A stretch of 64,000 nucleotides of DNA from positions 62,001-126,000 of the forward strand of contig JAEUVJ010000048.1 in the NCBI GenBank assembly GCA_016787085.1. The letters are read 5' to 3'. The notes under the pieces are model-generated. The model searched no databases. It saw only the letters and a program-made list of their open reading frames with translations, and was not told the origin of the DNA. The position numbers and the translations under genes are program-made. The stretch's first letter is position 1; the number at the start of each line of letters is the position of its first letter. This stretch comes from Chitinophagaceae bacterium. Its GTDB lineage: Bacteria; Bacteroidota; Bacteroidia; Chitinophagales; Chitinophagaceae. Shown piece by piece: positions 53,704 to 62,439 of this stretch.

Positions 53704-55359
53704 ATGCCTGTTAAAAGAAGATATGGAATGATAAGGGTTGCCGGGTTCTGGTTACTGGTTACTGGTTACTGGTTACTGGTTGCCGGTTGCTACAGCGGCA
53801 AAAGATCAGACAAAATGATCTTCCGGTACAATGCAGATACAGGCATCCCTTCATTGGATCCGGCATTTGCCAAGAACCAGTCCATGATGTGGCCTGCCCA
53901 TCAGTTATTCAATACACTGGTCGAGGTGGACGACAGTCTCCATATTGTTCCTTCGCTGGCCAGATACTGGGACATTTCGGATGACCGGCTCATTTTTACC
54001 TTTCATCTCCGCAATGATGTGTTCTTTCATGATGACGAAGTGTTTCCGGGCGACAAGGGAAGAAAGATGACAGCTGCAGATGTAGTGTATAGCTTTTCCC
54101 GCATCCTGGATAAGCAGACCGCCAGCCCCGGCGCCTGGATATTCAACGGGAAGGTGGATACGCTGCGACCGTTTATCGCTATTGATGACACCACCTTCCA
54201 GTTAAAACTGCTACGACCTTATCATCCTGTTCTCGGGATATTGTCCATGCAGTATTGTTCTATCGTGGCAAAAGAAGCCGTAGACAGATACGGTAATGAT
54301 TTCCGCCGCCACCCCGTTGGCACAGGCCCTTTTCAATTTGTAGTATGGGAAGAAGGACAGGCCCTGGTGCTGAGAAAAAATGAGAATTACTTTGAAAAAG
54401 ATAGTGCCGGCAACCGGCTTCCTTATTTAGATGGTATCAAGATCACATTTTACGACAGTAAAGCGACTGAGTTCCTTCTATTCAGGCAGAAGCAGCTTTC
54501 CTTCATCAATGATATTGATGCGTCGTTCAAGGATGAGGTGCTGACAAAAAGAGGTACGCTACACAAAGAATGGGAGGGCAAGATAAGGCTGCAGGCCACT
54601 CCTTACCTGAATATTGAGTATCTCGGTATCCTGGTTGATTCTACCAATGAACTGGTCAAAAATTCCCCTTTACGTTCTCAAAAAATAAGGCAGGCCATCA
54701 ATTATGGTTTTGACCGCAGGAAAATGATCCTTTACCTGCGCAATTCCCTGGGTACTGCCGCTGAGTCAGGGTTTGTTCCGATGGGTTTGCCGTCTTTCAA
54801 TGATTCTATTGTAAAGGGGTATCATTATGACCCGGATAAAAGCCGCCGGCTTCTGTCAGAAGCTGGTTTTCCCGAAGGGAAAGGATTGCCTGCAATAAAA
54901 CTTTTCACTATTCCCATTTATGCCGAAATGGGAAATTTTATAGCCCGGCAATTGGAAGAAGCGGGTATACCCGTACAGGTAGAAACCATGCAAAAAGCGC
55001 TGCTGATAGATATGACCGCCAACTCTACGGCGCTTTTCTTCAGGGGTAGCTGGATAGCAGATTACCCGGATGCGGAGAATTACCTGTCTGTTTTCTATTC
55101 CAAAAACCCGGCCCCGCCTAACTATACAAGGTATAAGAATCCAGGGTTCGATGCACTGTTTGAGAAAGCCCTGACCGAGACCAATGATTCCCTTCGCTAC
55201 ATCCTTTACAGGGAAGCCGACCAGTTGATGATCCTTGATGCGCCGGTTGTTCCTTTATGGTATGATAAGGCTGTACGGCTGGTACAAACAAATGTGCAGG
55301 GGTTTACCCCTAATGCGCTGAATTTACTGGAGCTAAGGAGGGCAAAAATCACAGACTAA
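53704..55359 (+). CDS. ABC-type peptide/solute-binding lipoprotein (SBP_bac_5)
   Basis: 551 residues. The signal peptide ends with lipobox LVAGC; its core (FWLLVTGYWLLVAGC) is encoded by heptanucleotide repeats. The mature protein has family-5 binding-protein features: DPAFAKNQSMMWPAHQLFNTLVEVD, VGTGPFQF, and C-terminal LYREADQLMILDAPVVPLWYD. It should capture oligopeptides or similar solutes. No permease genes lie next to it, so the rest of the transporter must be elsewhere. A second ATG at 53728 would also give a good signal peptide. Confidence 0.9.
   Translation: MPVKRRYGMIRVAGFWLLVTGYWLLVAGCYSGKRSDKMIFRYNADTGIPSLDPAFAKNQSMMWPAHQLFNTLVEVDDSLHIVPSLARYWDISDDRLIFTFHLRNDVFFHDDEVFPGDKGRKMTAADVVYSFSRILDKQTASPGAWIFNGKVDTLRPFIAIDDTTFQLKLLRPYHPVLGILSMQYCSIVAKEAVDRYGNDFRRHPVGTGPFQFVVWEEGQALVLRKNENYFEKDSAGNRLPYLDGIKITFYDSKATEFLLFRQKQLSFINDIDASFKDEVLTKRGTLHKEWEGKIRLQATPYLNIEYLGILVDSTNELVKNSPLRSQKIRQAINYGFDRRKMILYLRNSLGTAAESGFVPMGLPSFNDSIVKGYHYDPDKSRRLLSEAGFPEGKGLPAIKLFTIPIYAEMGNFIARQLEEAGIPVQVETMQKALLIDMTANSTALFFRGSWIADYPDAENYLSVFYSKNPAPPNYTRYKNPGFDALFEKALTETNDSLRYILYREADQLMILDAPVVPLWYDKAVRLVQTNVQGFTPNALNLLELRRAKITD
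53735..53790. repeat. Coding heptanucleotide repeat in a signal peptide (8 units, TGGTTAC type)
   Basis: GGGTTGC, CGGGTTC, four perfect TGGTTAC, TGGTTGC and CGGTTGC run in phase through the signal-peptide codons of the binding-protein gene. Because 7 is not a multiple of 3, gain or loss of one unit shifts the reading frame; three units keep it. Confidence 0.95.
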
Positions 55360-55466
55360 CGCCGGTAAATTTCTATTATCGGAAGAATGTTTACTTCATC
55401 TTTTACTGGATTATTTACGTACAAATACGGACTGTTTTTTGGGAAAGACCGTATTTTATGAAAAAA

Positions 55467-55474
55467 TATTTTTG
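55467..55474 (+). promoter_or_regulatory. Candidate -7 box (TATTTTTG) upstream of the first T9SS-tailed paralogue
   Basis: Fits TAnnTTTG; a TTTG at 55438-55441 lies 25 bases upstream, longer than the usual spacing. This is the only signal seen in the 329-base gap 55360-55688. Confidence 0.3.
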
Positions 55475-55688
55475 GCTGTAACCTTCTGACCTGCACTGTC
55501 TTGCCTGTTGGGTAATCCTCTGAAACCCGCTACAGGCTTGCATATTCAAAACCCCCAGTATATTTTCACATCGTCAAGTAAGTTGTTTTACGGCGATAAC
55601 ACACGAAGAATTGTCGAAAATGTGCGAAAGGAAAATGAAATAACTACCTGACCCCTTAATCTGAAACCTTTAAGAAACAACCGTACTT

Positions 55689-56966
55689 ATGAAAGCAAAT
55701 GCTACCCAAGCTGCTCTTAGAATTTGTGCCTTACTTGTTGTAATCGTAACGATCACGGCAACTGCGCATGCACAAGCTCCCATTTACAGGTTTAGAAACC
55801 CTACTCTTATTTCCGGGACCGGAGGACAAGCTGGTGCTATTTACCGCTTCCCTAATGTGTACTCTTCCGGGACTAATTATGATGCCCTGGTGACTATCCA
55901 AAATCGAGTGGGTAATATCACCCTGCAGAATATTGATCGTACCGCTGATGGGTATGATGAAGCATTCCAGCCTGAGTTCAGACTAGCCTCACAGAAGAAT
56001 GGATATTTTGATTTCCTGATCCAGTTTGTTCTTGCGGGAACGAATACCCCTGCGTTACAGCCAAAGGTTGATGCAAGCGGCCTGGATATTGACGGAAGCA
56101 CTTCGGGTGGTCTTGCTATTAAAGAATACAACAGGATTGATATGGGAGGCGGTATATGTACTTTCAACCTCCTTGGCAGTCAGCTTACGCTGGCCCAGGT
56201 GGGTACTGCATTCGACGGGGCTAATTTTACCGGTATCTTATTCGGAGCTTTAGTGGACACAACAGCTAAGGAAGTAATGTTTTCGGTATCTAATGTGAAT
56301 GTGACGTCTTTTACATTCAGGGCCGGTGCAGATAACCAGACAACAGGTTCCAGCACCCGCTATGCCAGTTTGTATTTTAAAGCTTTTAATTATCCCAACC
56401 TTGCTATTCTTTCTGCCAAAAATCTTGCTTCGTTCAGTGGCGCGGCTGATGGTGATAAAACAAACCTGAGATGGACGTTGACTCAGGATAATATTGCTGA
56501 CAGGGTCGTATTGGAAAAAAGTAATACCGGTAGCAATTTTCAGCCAGTAACTGAATTCTGGGTAAATACAGATGGCGACTCCCGGAAAGAGTTTACTTAT
56601 ACTGATATAAAGGGTAAAGACGCGGCTGTTTATTATCGCCTGAAGGTAACCGGTAAAGACGGAAAGATGGAGTATAGCAATATTCTGCTCTTCCGCAGCC
56701 AGCAAACGACAACGAGCCAGATGGCCGTGTACCCTTCACTGGTAGAATCGGCTACTACGGTCAGCCTTACTTCTGCTGAAAAGGAGAATGCAGTGCTCAT
56801 GATTACTGATATGAGCGGACGTACAGTGAAACAGCAGAATATCCAGCTTCAGAAAGGCACTAACAGTGTCCAGTTATCCGGCTTTGACCAGTTCAGGAAA
56901 GGAAATTATATCGTATCGGTCAATACCGCTCAGCAGAAATATGCCAAACAGATAGTCGTTCAATAA
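55689..56966 (+). CDS. T9SS-exported protein, paralogue 1
   Basis: 425 residues with a signal peptide (ALLVVIVTITATAHAQ), a beta-rich body starting APIYRFRNPTLISGTGGQAGAIYRF, then a fibronectin-like part (NLRWTLTQDNIADRVVLEKS), and a type IX sorting domain (YPSLVES, DMSGRTVKQQN, GNYIVSVNTA). It should be secreted and attached to the surface. The family of the N-terminal domain is not recognised. It is a tandem paralogue of the next gene with 55-61 bases between them. Confidence 0.82.
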   Translation: MKANATQAALRICALLVVIVTITATAHAQAPIYRFRNPTLISGTGGQAGAIYRFPNVYSSGTNYDALVTIQNRVGNITLQNIDRTADGYDEAFQPEFRLASQKNGYFDFLIQFVLAGTNTPALQPKVDASGLDIDGSTSGGLAIKEYNRIDMGGGICTFNLLGSQLTLAQVGTAFDGANFTGILFGALVDTTAKEVMFSVSNVNVTSFTFRAGADNQTTGSSTRYASLYFKAFNYPNLAILSAKNLASFSGAADGDKTNLRWTLTQDNIADRVVLEKSNTGSNFQPVTEFWVNTDGDSRKEFTYTDIKGKDAAVYYRLKVTGKDGKMEYSNILLFRSQQTTTSQMAVYPSLVESATTVSLTSAEKENAVLMITDMSGRTVKQQNIQLQKGTNSVQLSGFDQFRKGNYIVSVNTAQQKYAKQIVVQ

Positions 56967-57027
56967 AAAACCGTATCCTGTTATTAACCGTTCGTACATC
57001 TTTAGTGAACCTGTAAAAGACGTGCTT

Positions 57028-58272
57028 ATGAAAACGAATGGTACACAAATACTGATCATAAGGATCATCTTATTTGTTCTTATCAGTTTATATTCCCTCC
57101 TTGTATTCGGCCAGCCGGATTATGATTTTCGTAGCCCGGCTTTGCTGAGCGGGACAGACAGGCAGGTAGGCGCTGTTTACCGCTTCAAGAATGTCAAACC
57201 CGGTATCCACGCCAATGTAACGATCACCGATATGACCAACGGGCTTACGATAAACAATATTGATGGCGGTTCAGGTTTTGTCGAAGCACTGCAACCGGTC
57301 ATCGTTCTGCCCGCAGGAATGAACGGTTACCTGGAAATGAAAATTGATTTCATTGATGGTGTATCGGGACTTCCCTCCCTGCAAACCGAAGTGCCGCTGA
57401 CGCCGATAGATGTGGACGGCCAGGTATCATCAGGCAGGCCGATCAACGAGTATGATATGGTGCAGTTCATCAGCGGTTATGTAGATTTTGATATGCTCGG
57501 CGGTGAGCTCTCCGTTGGTTTTCCCATAGGCTGGGTAACCGGGATCAATACAGCCTCTATTGACTATGCGGGAATTGACACCACGGCCAAACAGGTAATG
57601 TTCACTGTAGTGAATGGTAACATCAGTTCTATTATCGTGAGGGTAGGGGCCAATAACCAGACCACCAGTTCGCAGCAGCGGCTGCGCAGTATTTACTTCA
57701 TGCGCTTTCAATACCCGAACTCTTACCTGGCTTCTCCTGCACTGATCTCTTTTACTGGAAATAAAACAGGCGATGCCGTAAAACTTGACTGGTCCCTCGT
57801 GGCGGATAATAATATCAGTACGGTACAATTGGAAAGAAAACAGGCTGCCGGTGATTTTCAAACCATACAGGAATGGCAACCGGGCGGGGAAACCACTTCT
57901 TTCAACTATACGGACAATGAGCCTGGCAGTGAAAAAGTGTACTATCGCTTAAAGCTGATCTATGCTTCCGGCAAGACAGAATACAGCAATATCCTCAGCT
58001 TCCGCTTTGACGGGCAGGTAAAACAAACGATCAATGTATATCCCACCATTGGCAACGGAAGTTTTACGGCCAATATCTATGCAGATAAAGCGCAGTCTTC
58101 GGTATTGCAATGGGCGGATATGTCGGGCCGGGTAGTACATAAGCAAACTATTGCTTTGCAAAAAGGAGATAACAGTGTATCTGTCGCAGCAGGTAACAGC
58201 CCTAAAGGCCATTATATCATTTCAATAAACATGCACAACAAAATATTCTCAGACAGGGTGATCATTCAGTGA
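57028..58272 (+). CDS. T9SS-exported protein, paralogue 2
   Basis: 414 residues from the ATG at 57028. The layout is the same as in paralogue 1: signal peptide, body (YDFRSPALLSGTDRQVGAVYRFKNV), fibronectin-like segment (LDWSLVADNNISTVQLERK) and sorting domain (YPTIGNGSFTANI, DMSGRVVHKQT, GHYIISINMHN). Identity between the two is moderate, so the duplication is old. A GTG six bases upstream is an alternative start. A terminator follows. Confidence 0.82.
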   Translation: MKTNGTQILIIRIILFVLISLYSLLVFGQPDYDFRSPALLSGTDRQVGAVYRFKNVKPGIHANVTITDMTNGLTINNIDGGSGFVEALQPVIVLPAGMNGYLEMKIDFIDGVSGLPSLQTEVPLTPIDVDGQVSSGRPINEYDMVQFISGYVDFDMLGGELSVGFPIGWVTGINTASIDYAGIDTTAKQVMFTVVNGNISSIIVRVGANNQTTSSQQRLRSIYFMRFQYPNSYLASPALISFTGNKTGDAVKLDWSLVADNNISTVQLERKQAAGDFQTIQEWQPGGETTSFNYTDNEPGSEKVYYRLKLIYASGKTEYSNILSFRFDGQVKQTINVYPTIGNGSFTANIYADKAQSSVLQWADMSGRVVHKQTIALQKGDNSVSVAAGNSPKGHYIISINMHNKIFSDRVIIQ

Positions 58273-58327
58273 TGAGTGTCCGGAACAGGAAGGAATTATT
58301 TCAATTGGACGGTTAGCAATAAAAGGT

Positions 58328-58355
58328 AAAGAGGCGGTACCATCCGCCTCTTTTT
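58328..58355 (+). terminator. Rho-independent terminator after paralogue 2
   Basis: GAGGCGG pairs with CCGCCTC around a six-base loop, flanked by AAA on the 5' side and five T on the 3' side. The flanking A tract means it can also act on the minus strand, downstream of msrA. Confidence 0.92.
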
Positions 58356-58360
58356 ATTTG

Positions 58361-59044
58361 TCAATGATTTTCTTTCTTCAGCTTGTCTTTGAATACCTTC
58401 CTGAACTTATCCACTTTGGGCCGTATGACGATCTTGCAATACGGGTTCTGGTTCTCGTTCTGTTCAAAATACTCCTGGTGATAATTCTCCGCGGGATAAA
58501 ATTTAGTAAAAGGTATGATCTCGGTGACGACGGGATTGTCAAAGGCGCCGCTCTTATCTAATTCAGCTTTGTATTTTTCTGCTTTCTGTCTTTGTTCGTC
58601 ATTATGATAAAAGATGCCGCTGCGGTACTGCGTGCCTACATCATTGCCCTGCCTGTTCAGCGTGGTAGGGTCGTGCGTCTCCCAGAACACTTCCAGTAAT
58701 TCATCAAAACTGATCTTTTGCGGATCATAAACGATCTGCAGGCATTCTGCATGACCGGTATTGCCGGTGCATACTTCTTTGTAAGTTGGGTTTTTTACGG
58801 TACCGCCGGTATAGCCGGATACGGCGCTGATCACTCCGTCCAGCTGTTCAAAAATAGCCTCTGTGCACCAGAAGCATCCGTTCGCTAAGGTGGCTGTGTC
58901 TGTTGTTCCTGGTGGGATGTTAGTCATAGTCGTTTTATTATTATCGGTGAAATTAACTTTTTTGACCGGCGGGTCATACGAGGGCTCTCCGCAGGAAGTA
59001 AAGGCGGTAATAGCCGTTATAGCAATGCCCAGGATTCCATTCAT
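58361..59044 (-). CDS. msrA: Peptide methionine sulfoxide reductase MsrA, lipoprotein form
   Basis: The ATG at 59044 gives 227 residues with a lipoprotein signal (lipobox FTSC) before the MsrA domain. The catalytic motif is GCFWC, with EAIFEQLDGVISAVSGYTGG and later EEYHQEYFEQN-type C-terminal motif (NYHQEYF). It reduces methionine-S-sulfoxide in exported proteins, a role normally filled in the periplasm by other enzymes. The upstream in-frame start at 59083 would bury the signal and is rejected. Confidence 0.93.
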   Translation of the reverse strand: MNGILGIAITAITAFTSCGEPSYDPPVKKVNFTDNNKTTMTNIPPGTTDTATLANGCFWCTEAIFEQLDGVISAVSGYTGGTVKNPTYKEVCTGNTGHAECLQIVYDPQKISFDELLEVFWETHDPTTLNRQGNDVGTQYRSGIFYHNDEQRQKAEKYKAELDKSGAFDNPVVTEIIPFTKFYPAENYHQEYFEQNENQNPYCKIVIRPKVDKFRKVFKDKLKKENH

Positions 59045-59208
59045 GTGTTTGTTTTTTGATTGGCTGTCATAAATTTCGTGCAATTTACCGGATCATGCGC
59101 TCATCTTTTTGTAAGTTGCCTGACAACCGGGCTGCTCTTGTATATTTATTAACAGGCATATTTACGGGTATAACAACGGTCTGGTTTGAATGTTTAATGC
59201 GTTAACAC

Positions 59209-59688
59209 ATGTTTAGGCTTTCAAAGAAACCGGAATGGCTGCTCTCCGGCATACCTTTTTTATTCTTCTTAATAACCAGGACGGGGTCACCGGATCGTAC
59301 TATTGATATACATATTCATGATACCATGTATGTAATTGCAGTATGGCATATATTTCTTCTGCTTTTGATCCCCATGCTTTTTTATACGCTTATGCATTAC
59401 TATTTACTTAGGAAATCATGGAGAAATGCAAAACTATGTAGCTGGCATGCATGGGTCTCCGTATTTTCTTTGCTGGTGATCTGTATTCTTTTAGTATGGC
59501 CGCTGCCTGATGCTGTGAGTGATACGTTAACAATAGAGCAATGGAAAGATCAGCGAGGGTCTCAGAAACAGGTAGGGATTATCATGACGGGTGTCCTGTT
59601 CGTTTTCGGTTTGATGCAACTGCTTTTTCTCCTCTATTTTATAGCAGGCCTTTTAAGAAACGGGTTTACTTCGAAAGTAAGCCGATAG
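59209..59688 (+). CDS. Four-TM membrane protein with a COX1-like HDT motif
   Basis: 159 residues with four transmembrane helices (about 11-24, 40-66, 82-102 and 125-148). The loop before helix 2 reads DIHIHDTMYVIAVWH, which resembles HDTYFVVAHFH of cytochrome oxidase subunit I, but the haem-copper ligands are not otherwise present. Similar small proteins occur in Bacteroidota without known function. It ends 50 bases before mutS2. Confidence 0.65.
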   Translation: MFRLSKKPEWLLSGIPFLFFLITRTGSPDRTIDIHIHDTMYVIAVWHIFLLLLIPMLFYTLMHYYLLRKSWRNAKLCSWHAWVSVFSLLVICILLVWPLPDAVSDTLTIEQWKDQRGSQKQVGIIMTGVLFVFGLMQLLFLLYFIAGLLRNGFTSKVSR

Positions 59689-59699
59689 GATTTTGGACT

Positions 59700-59707
59700 T
59701 ACCTTTG
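59700..59707 (+). promoter_or_regulatory. Candidate -7 box (TACCTTTG) of mutS2
   Basis: Fits TAnnTTTG and lies 31 bases before the mutS2 ATG. No good -33 element is visible. Confidence 0.35.
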
Positions 59708-59738
59708 TGAGCTTTAAAATTCAGAGGGCGAAAAGGCA

Positions 59739-61841
59739 ATGAGACTCTACCCGGAATCGGCATACCTGCAATTGGAATTTGATAAGGTCAGAAACCTGCT
59801 GGCAGAGCATTGCCAGTCCGAATATGCCCGTGAAAAGGCACAGCAACTGCGTATCCATACGCGGAAGGACTTTATTGATGTGGAATTGAAACAAAGCCAT
59901 GAGTACAGCCAACTGATAAAGAATGGTATTTATTTCCCGAATGATTACATACTCAACCTTTCCAAAGAATTAAAACTACTGTCCATTCCCGGCGCTGTTC
60001 TATCCGGTGAACAATTCCTGCAGATACGAAAGCTGGCGGAAAGTATGGAAAAGATATTCCGTTGGTTTGATAACGAAAGGAGAACTGCATATGATGCACT
60101 GGCCAGGGTGATCGGCCATACGTATTATGAGAAGGTGATCATTGAACTGATAGATGATGTACTGGATGAATATGGCCAGGTAAAAGACAACGCTTCCCCG
60201 GAACTGCGGGATATCCGTCAGAACTTGTACCGTAAGCGAAATGAATTAAGAAGAGTATTTGAAAAGATCGTCGCTAAACTGAACAAACAGGGTTATCTCG
60301 CAGAGATAGAAGAGAGCTTTATGAGCGGACGGAAAGTAGTAGCAGTATTCGCCGAACAGAAAAGAACGGTAAAGGGAATATTGCACGGTGAAAGCGACAG
60401 CCGCAAGACCGCTTTTGTTGAGCCGGAAGAAACAATAGAACTGAATAACCAAGTATATGAGCTGGAAAACGAGGAGCGGAAAGAAGTGCATCGCCTTTTG
60501 CGGGAGCTGACGGCACGTCTTTCATCGTATGCCTCTTTGCTGACTGCCTATCATATTGTCGTAGGTGAATACGATTTCATCCGGGCGAAGGCAAAATTTT
60601 CTGCAGATATAAAGGGAGAGTACCCGGCTGTAGTGGATAAAGCGCATATCCATTTGGTGCAGGCATGTCATCCTTTGCTTTACCTGTATAATCAGCGCAG
60701 CCAGAAACCTACGATACCTGTTACCATCACATTGGATGAAGCAAAAAGGGTACTGGTGATCAGCGGGCCCAATGCCGGGGGAAAAACAGTTACACTGAAA
60801 ACCGTAGGCTTATTGCAAATGATGGTGCAAAGCGGGTTGCTGGTACCCGTCCATCCTTCTTCACAGTTCGGCATCTTCAAACAACTGATGATCCATATCG
60901 GGGATACGCAAAGCCTGGAGTTTGAGCTGAGTACCTACAGCAGCCATCTAATCCACATGAAATACTTCATGGAGAATGCGAACGGTAAGACATTATTCTT
61001 TATTGATGAGCTCGGCAGCGGCAGCGACCCTAATCTCGGCGGTGCTTTTGCCGAAGTGATATTGCAGGAGCTGGCTAAGAAACATTCCTTCGGTATCGTG
61101 ACCACCCACTACCTGAACCTGAAAGTGATGGCGGGCAAAACGCCCGGTATCATCAATGGCGCCATGGCATTTGATGAAAAACACCTGCAGCCGCAATACA
61201 AACTGCTCATCGGTAAGCCCGGTAGTTCTTATACTTTTTCCATTGCAGAGCGGATCGGCTTGGATAAAGGACTTATTAACAGAGCAAGAAATCTCGTGGA
61301 CGACGACCAGTTCCGGCTGGATAAATTACTCAACCGTACCGAGCAGGACCTGCGTGACCTGGAAAAGAAAGAAAAGACAGTACAGCAGGCGCTAAAAGAG
61401 AATGAGCGGCTGAAAAAAGAAATGGAACAGGTGCTCAATAAGGAAAAGCACCGGCAGCAGGTGGAAATGCTGAAAGAGCAGAACCGCATCTCCGAAGAAC
61501 GCATCGCTTACCTGAAAGACATGGAGCGCAAGCTGAAGCAGATGCTGATAGAATGGAGAAAGGAAGAGGACAAAAATAAAGTGATCAAACAAATGCATGC
61601 CCTGCTCTTTAAAAAGAACGAACAGAAAGCGGTGAGCAAGATGCAGAAGAAGATAGATTCAAAGTTTACCGAAGTGGGTGGTGAGATAAAAGTGGGGGAT
61701 AAGGTAAAGATGAAACGCAATCACCAGGTGGGTGAAGTGATAGAGATGCGGGGTAAAAGGGCCGTAGTGAAGATCGGTTTATTGCCGATGCAGGTGGAAG
61801 TGGGGGATCTGGTGGTGGTGAAAGAGAAGGCAGAGAACTGA
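59739..61841 (+). CDS. mutS2: MutS2-type ATPase lacking the C-terminal Smr domain
   Basis: 700 residues. The core and clamp domains (about 1-300) are of MutS2 type, and the ATPase domain has Walker A GPNAGGKT (near 345) and Walker B FFIDELGSGSDP (near 420). A coiled coil follows (about 520-610) and a small KOW-like C-terminal barrel (VGDKVKMKRNHQVGEV). Full MutS2 proteins carry a C-terminal Smr nuclease domain of about 80 residues; this one stops before it, and no Smr-like sequence continues in another frame. It lacks the mismatch-recognition domain of MutS. Likely role is in recombination control or ribosome rescue. Confidence 0.88.
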   Translation: MRLYPESAYLQLEFDKVRNLLAEHCQSEYAREKAQQLRIHTRKDFIDVELKQSHEYSQLIKNGIYFPNDYILNLSKELKLLSIPGAVLSGEQFLQIRKLAESMEKIFRWFDNERRTAYDALARVIGHTYYEKVIIELIDDVLDEYGQVKDNASPELRDIRQNLYRKRNELRRVFEKIVAKLNKQGYLAEIEESFMSGRKVVAVFAEQKRTVKGILHGESDSRKTAFVEPEETIELNNQVYELENEERKEVHRLLRELTARLSSYASLLTAYHIVVGEYDFIRAKAKFSADIKGEYPAVVDKAHIHLVQACHPLLYLYNQRSQKPTIPVTITLDEAKRVLVISGPNAGGKTVTLKTVGLLQMMVQSGLLVPVHPSSQFGIFKQLMIHIGDTQSLEFELSTYSSHLIHMKYFMENANGKTLFFIDELGSGSDPNLGGAFAEVILQELAKKHSFGIVTTHYLNLKVMAGKTPGIINGAMAFDEKHLQPQYKLLIGKPGSSYTFSIAERIGLDKGLINRARNLVDDDQFRLDKLLNRTEQDLRDLEKKEKTVQQALKENERLKKEMEQVLNKEKHRQQVEMLKEQNRISEERIAYLKDMERKLKQMLIEWRKEEDKNKVIKQMHALLFKKNEQKAVSKMQKKIDSKFTEVGGEIKVGDKVKMKRNHQVGEVIEMRGKRAVVKIGLLPMQVEVGDLVVVKEKAEN

Positions 61842-61878
61842 AAATTTTCTTCCCGACCGTGTCTCCTCTGATATCAAC

Positions 61879-62394
61879 TCACTCCTTCCCAAACAGTGCC
61901 TTCAACTCCTGCGCATCCGCCGGTTTCATTTTACCGCCGAGTATCAGGCGTAGTTGTCTTCTGCGTAAGGCGCCTTCAAACAATTTTTTTTCTTCTTCGG
62001 TTTCAGGGGTTAAAGAAGGAACAGAGCGGGGCTTGCCGTTAGGGTCAAGGGAAACAAAGGTGTAATACGCTTCGTTGCTTTTGTATTTATATTGGTGCAG
62101 CACATCTTCGCCCCATACTTTCATATATACTTCCATCGAAGAGTTAAAAGCACGGGATACTTTGGCTTCAATATGTACTACATTGCCGAGCTTGATCGGC
62201 GATTCAAAAGAGATATTATCAACAGAGGCTGTGACCACCGGCGAGCCGCAATGTTTCATTGCTGCCAGGGCGGAGGCAATATCCATCCAGTACATCAGGC
62301 GGCCGCCCATCAGGTTGCCAAAGGTATTTGTATCGTTGGGTAGCACCAGTTCTGTCATGACCACTAAACTATCTGCAGGTTTCTTTCCGTTCAT
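61879..62394 (-). CDS. Acyl-CoA thioesterase (hotdog fold)
   Basis: The ATG at 62394 gives 171 residues of a single hotdog domain. Signatures are NTFGNLMGGRLMYWMD with the catalytic Asp at its end, VVTASVDNISFESPI and a C-terminal helix. It hydrolyses acyl-CoA to free acid and CoA in the cytoplasm. It converges on mutS2 with 37 bases between stops and is followed upstream by the photolyase gene on the same strand. Confidence 0.87.
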   Translation of the reverse strand: MNGKKPADSLVVMTELVLPNDTNTFGNLMGGRLMYWMDIASALAAMKHCGSPVVTASVDNISFESPIKLGNVVHIEAKVSRAFNSSMEVYMKVWGEDVLHQYKYKSNEAYYTFVSLDPNGKPRSVPSLTPETEEEKKLFEGALRRRQLRLILGGKMKPADAQELKALFGKE

Positions 62395-62439
62395 GTATGG
62401 ATGATTTGCGCAAAGATAAGCCTGCAATAGCAGTTATAC

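Noticed and set aside
59209..59688. Fragment of cytochrome oxidase subunit I
   Set aside because: Only the HDT-type loop is similar; the haem and copper ligands and most helices are missing, and the protein looks complete.
59739..61841. Mismatch repair MutS
   Set aside because: The N-terminal mismatch-binding domain is missing and the layout fits MutS2.
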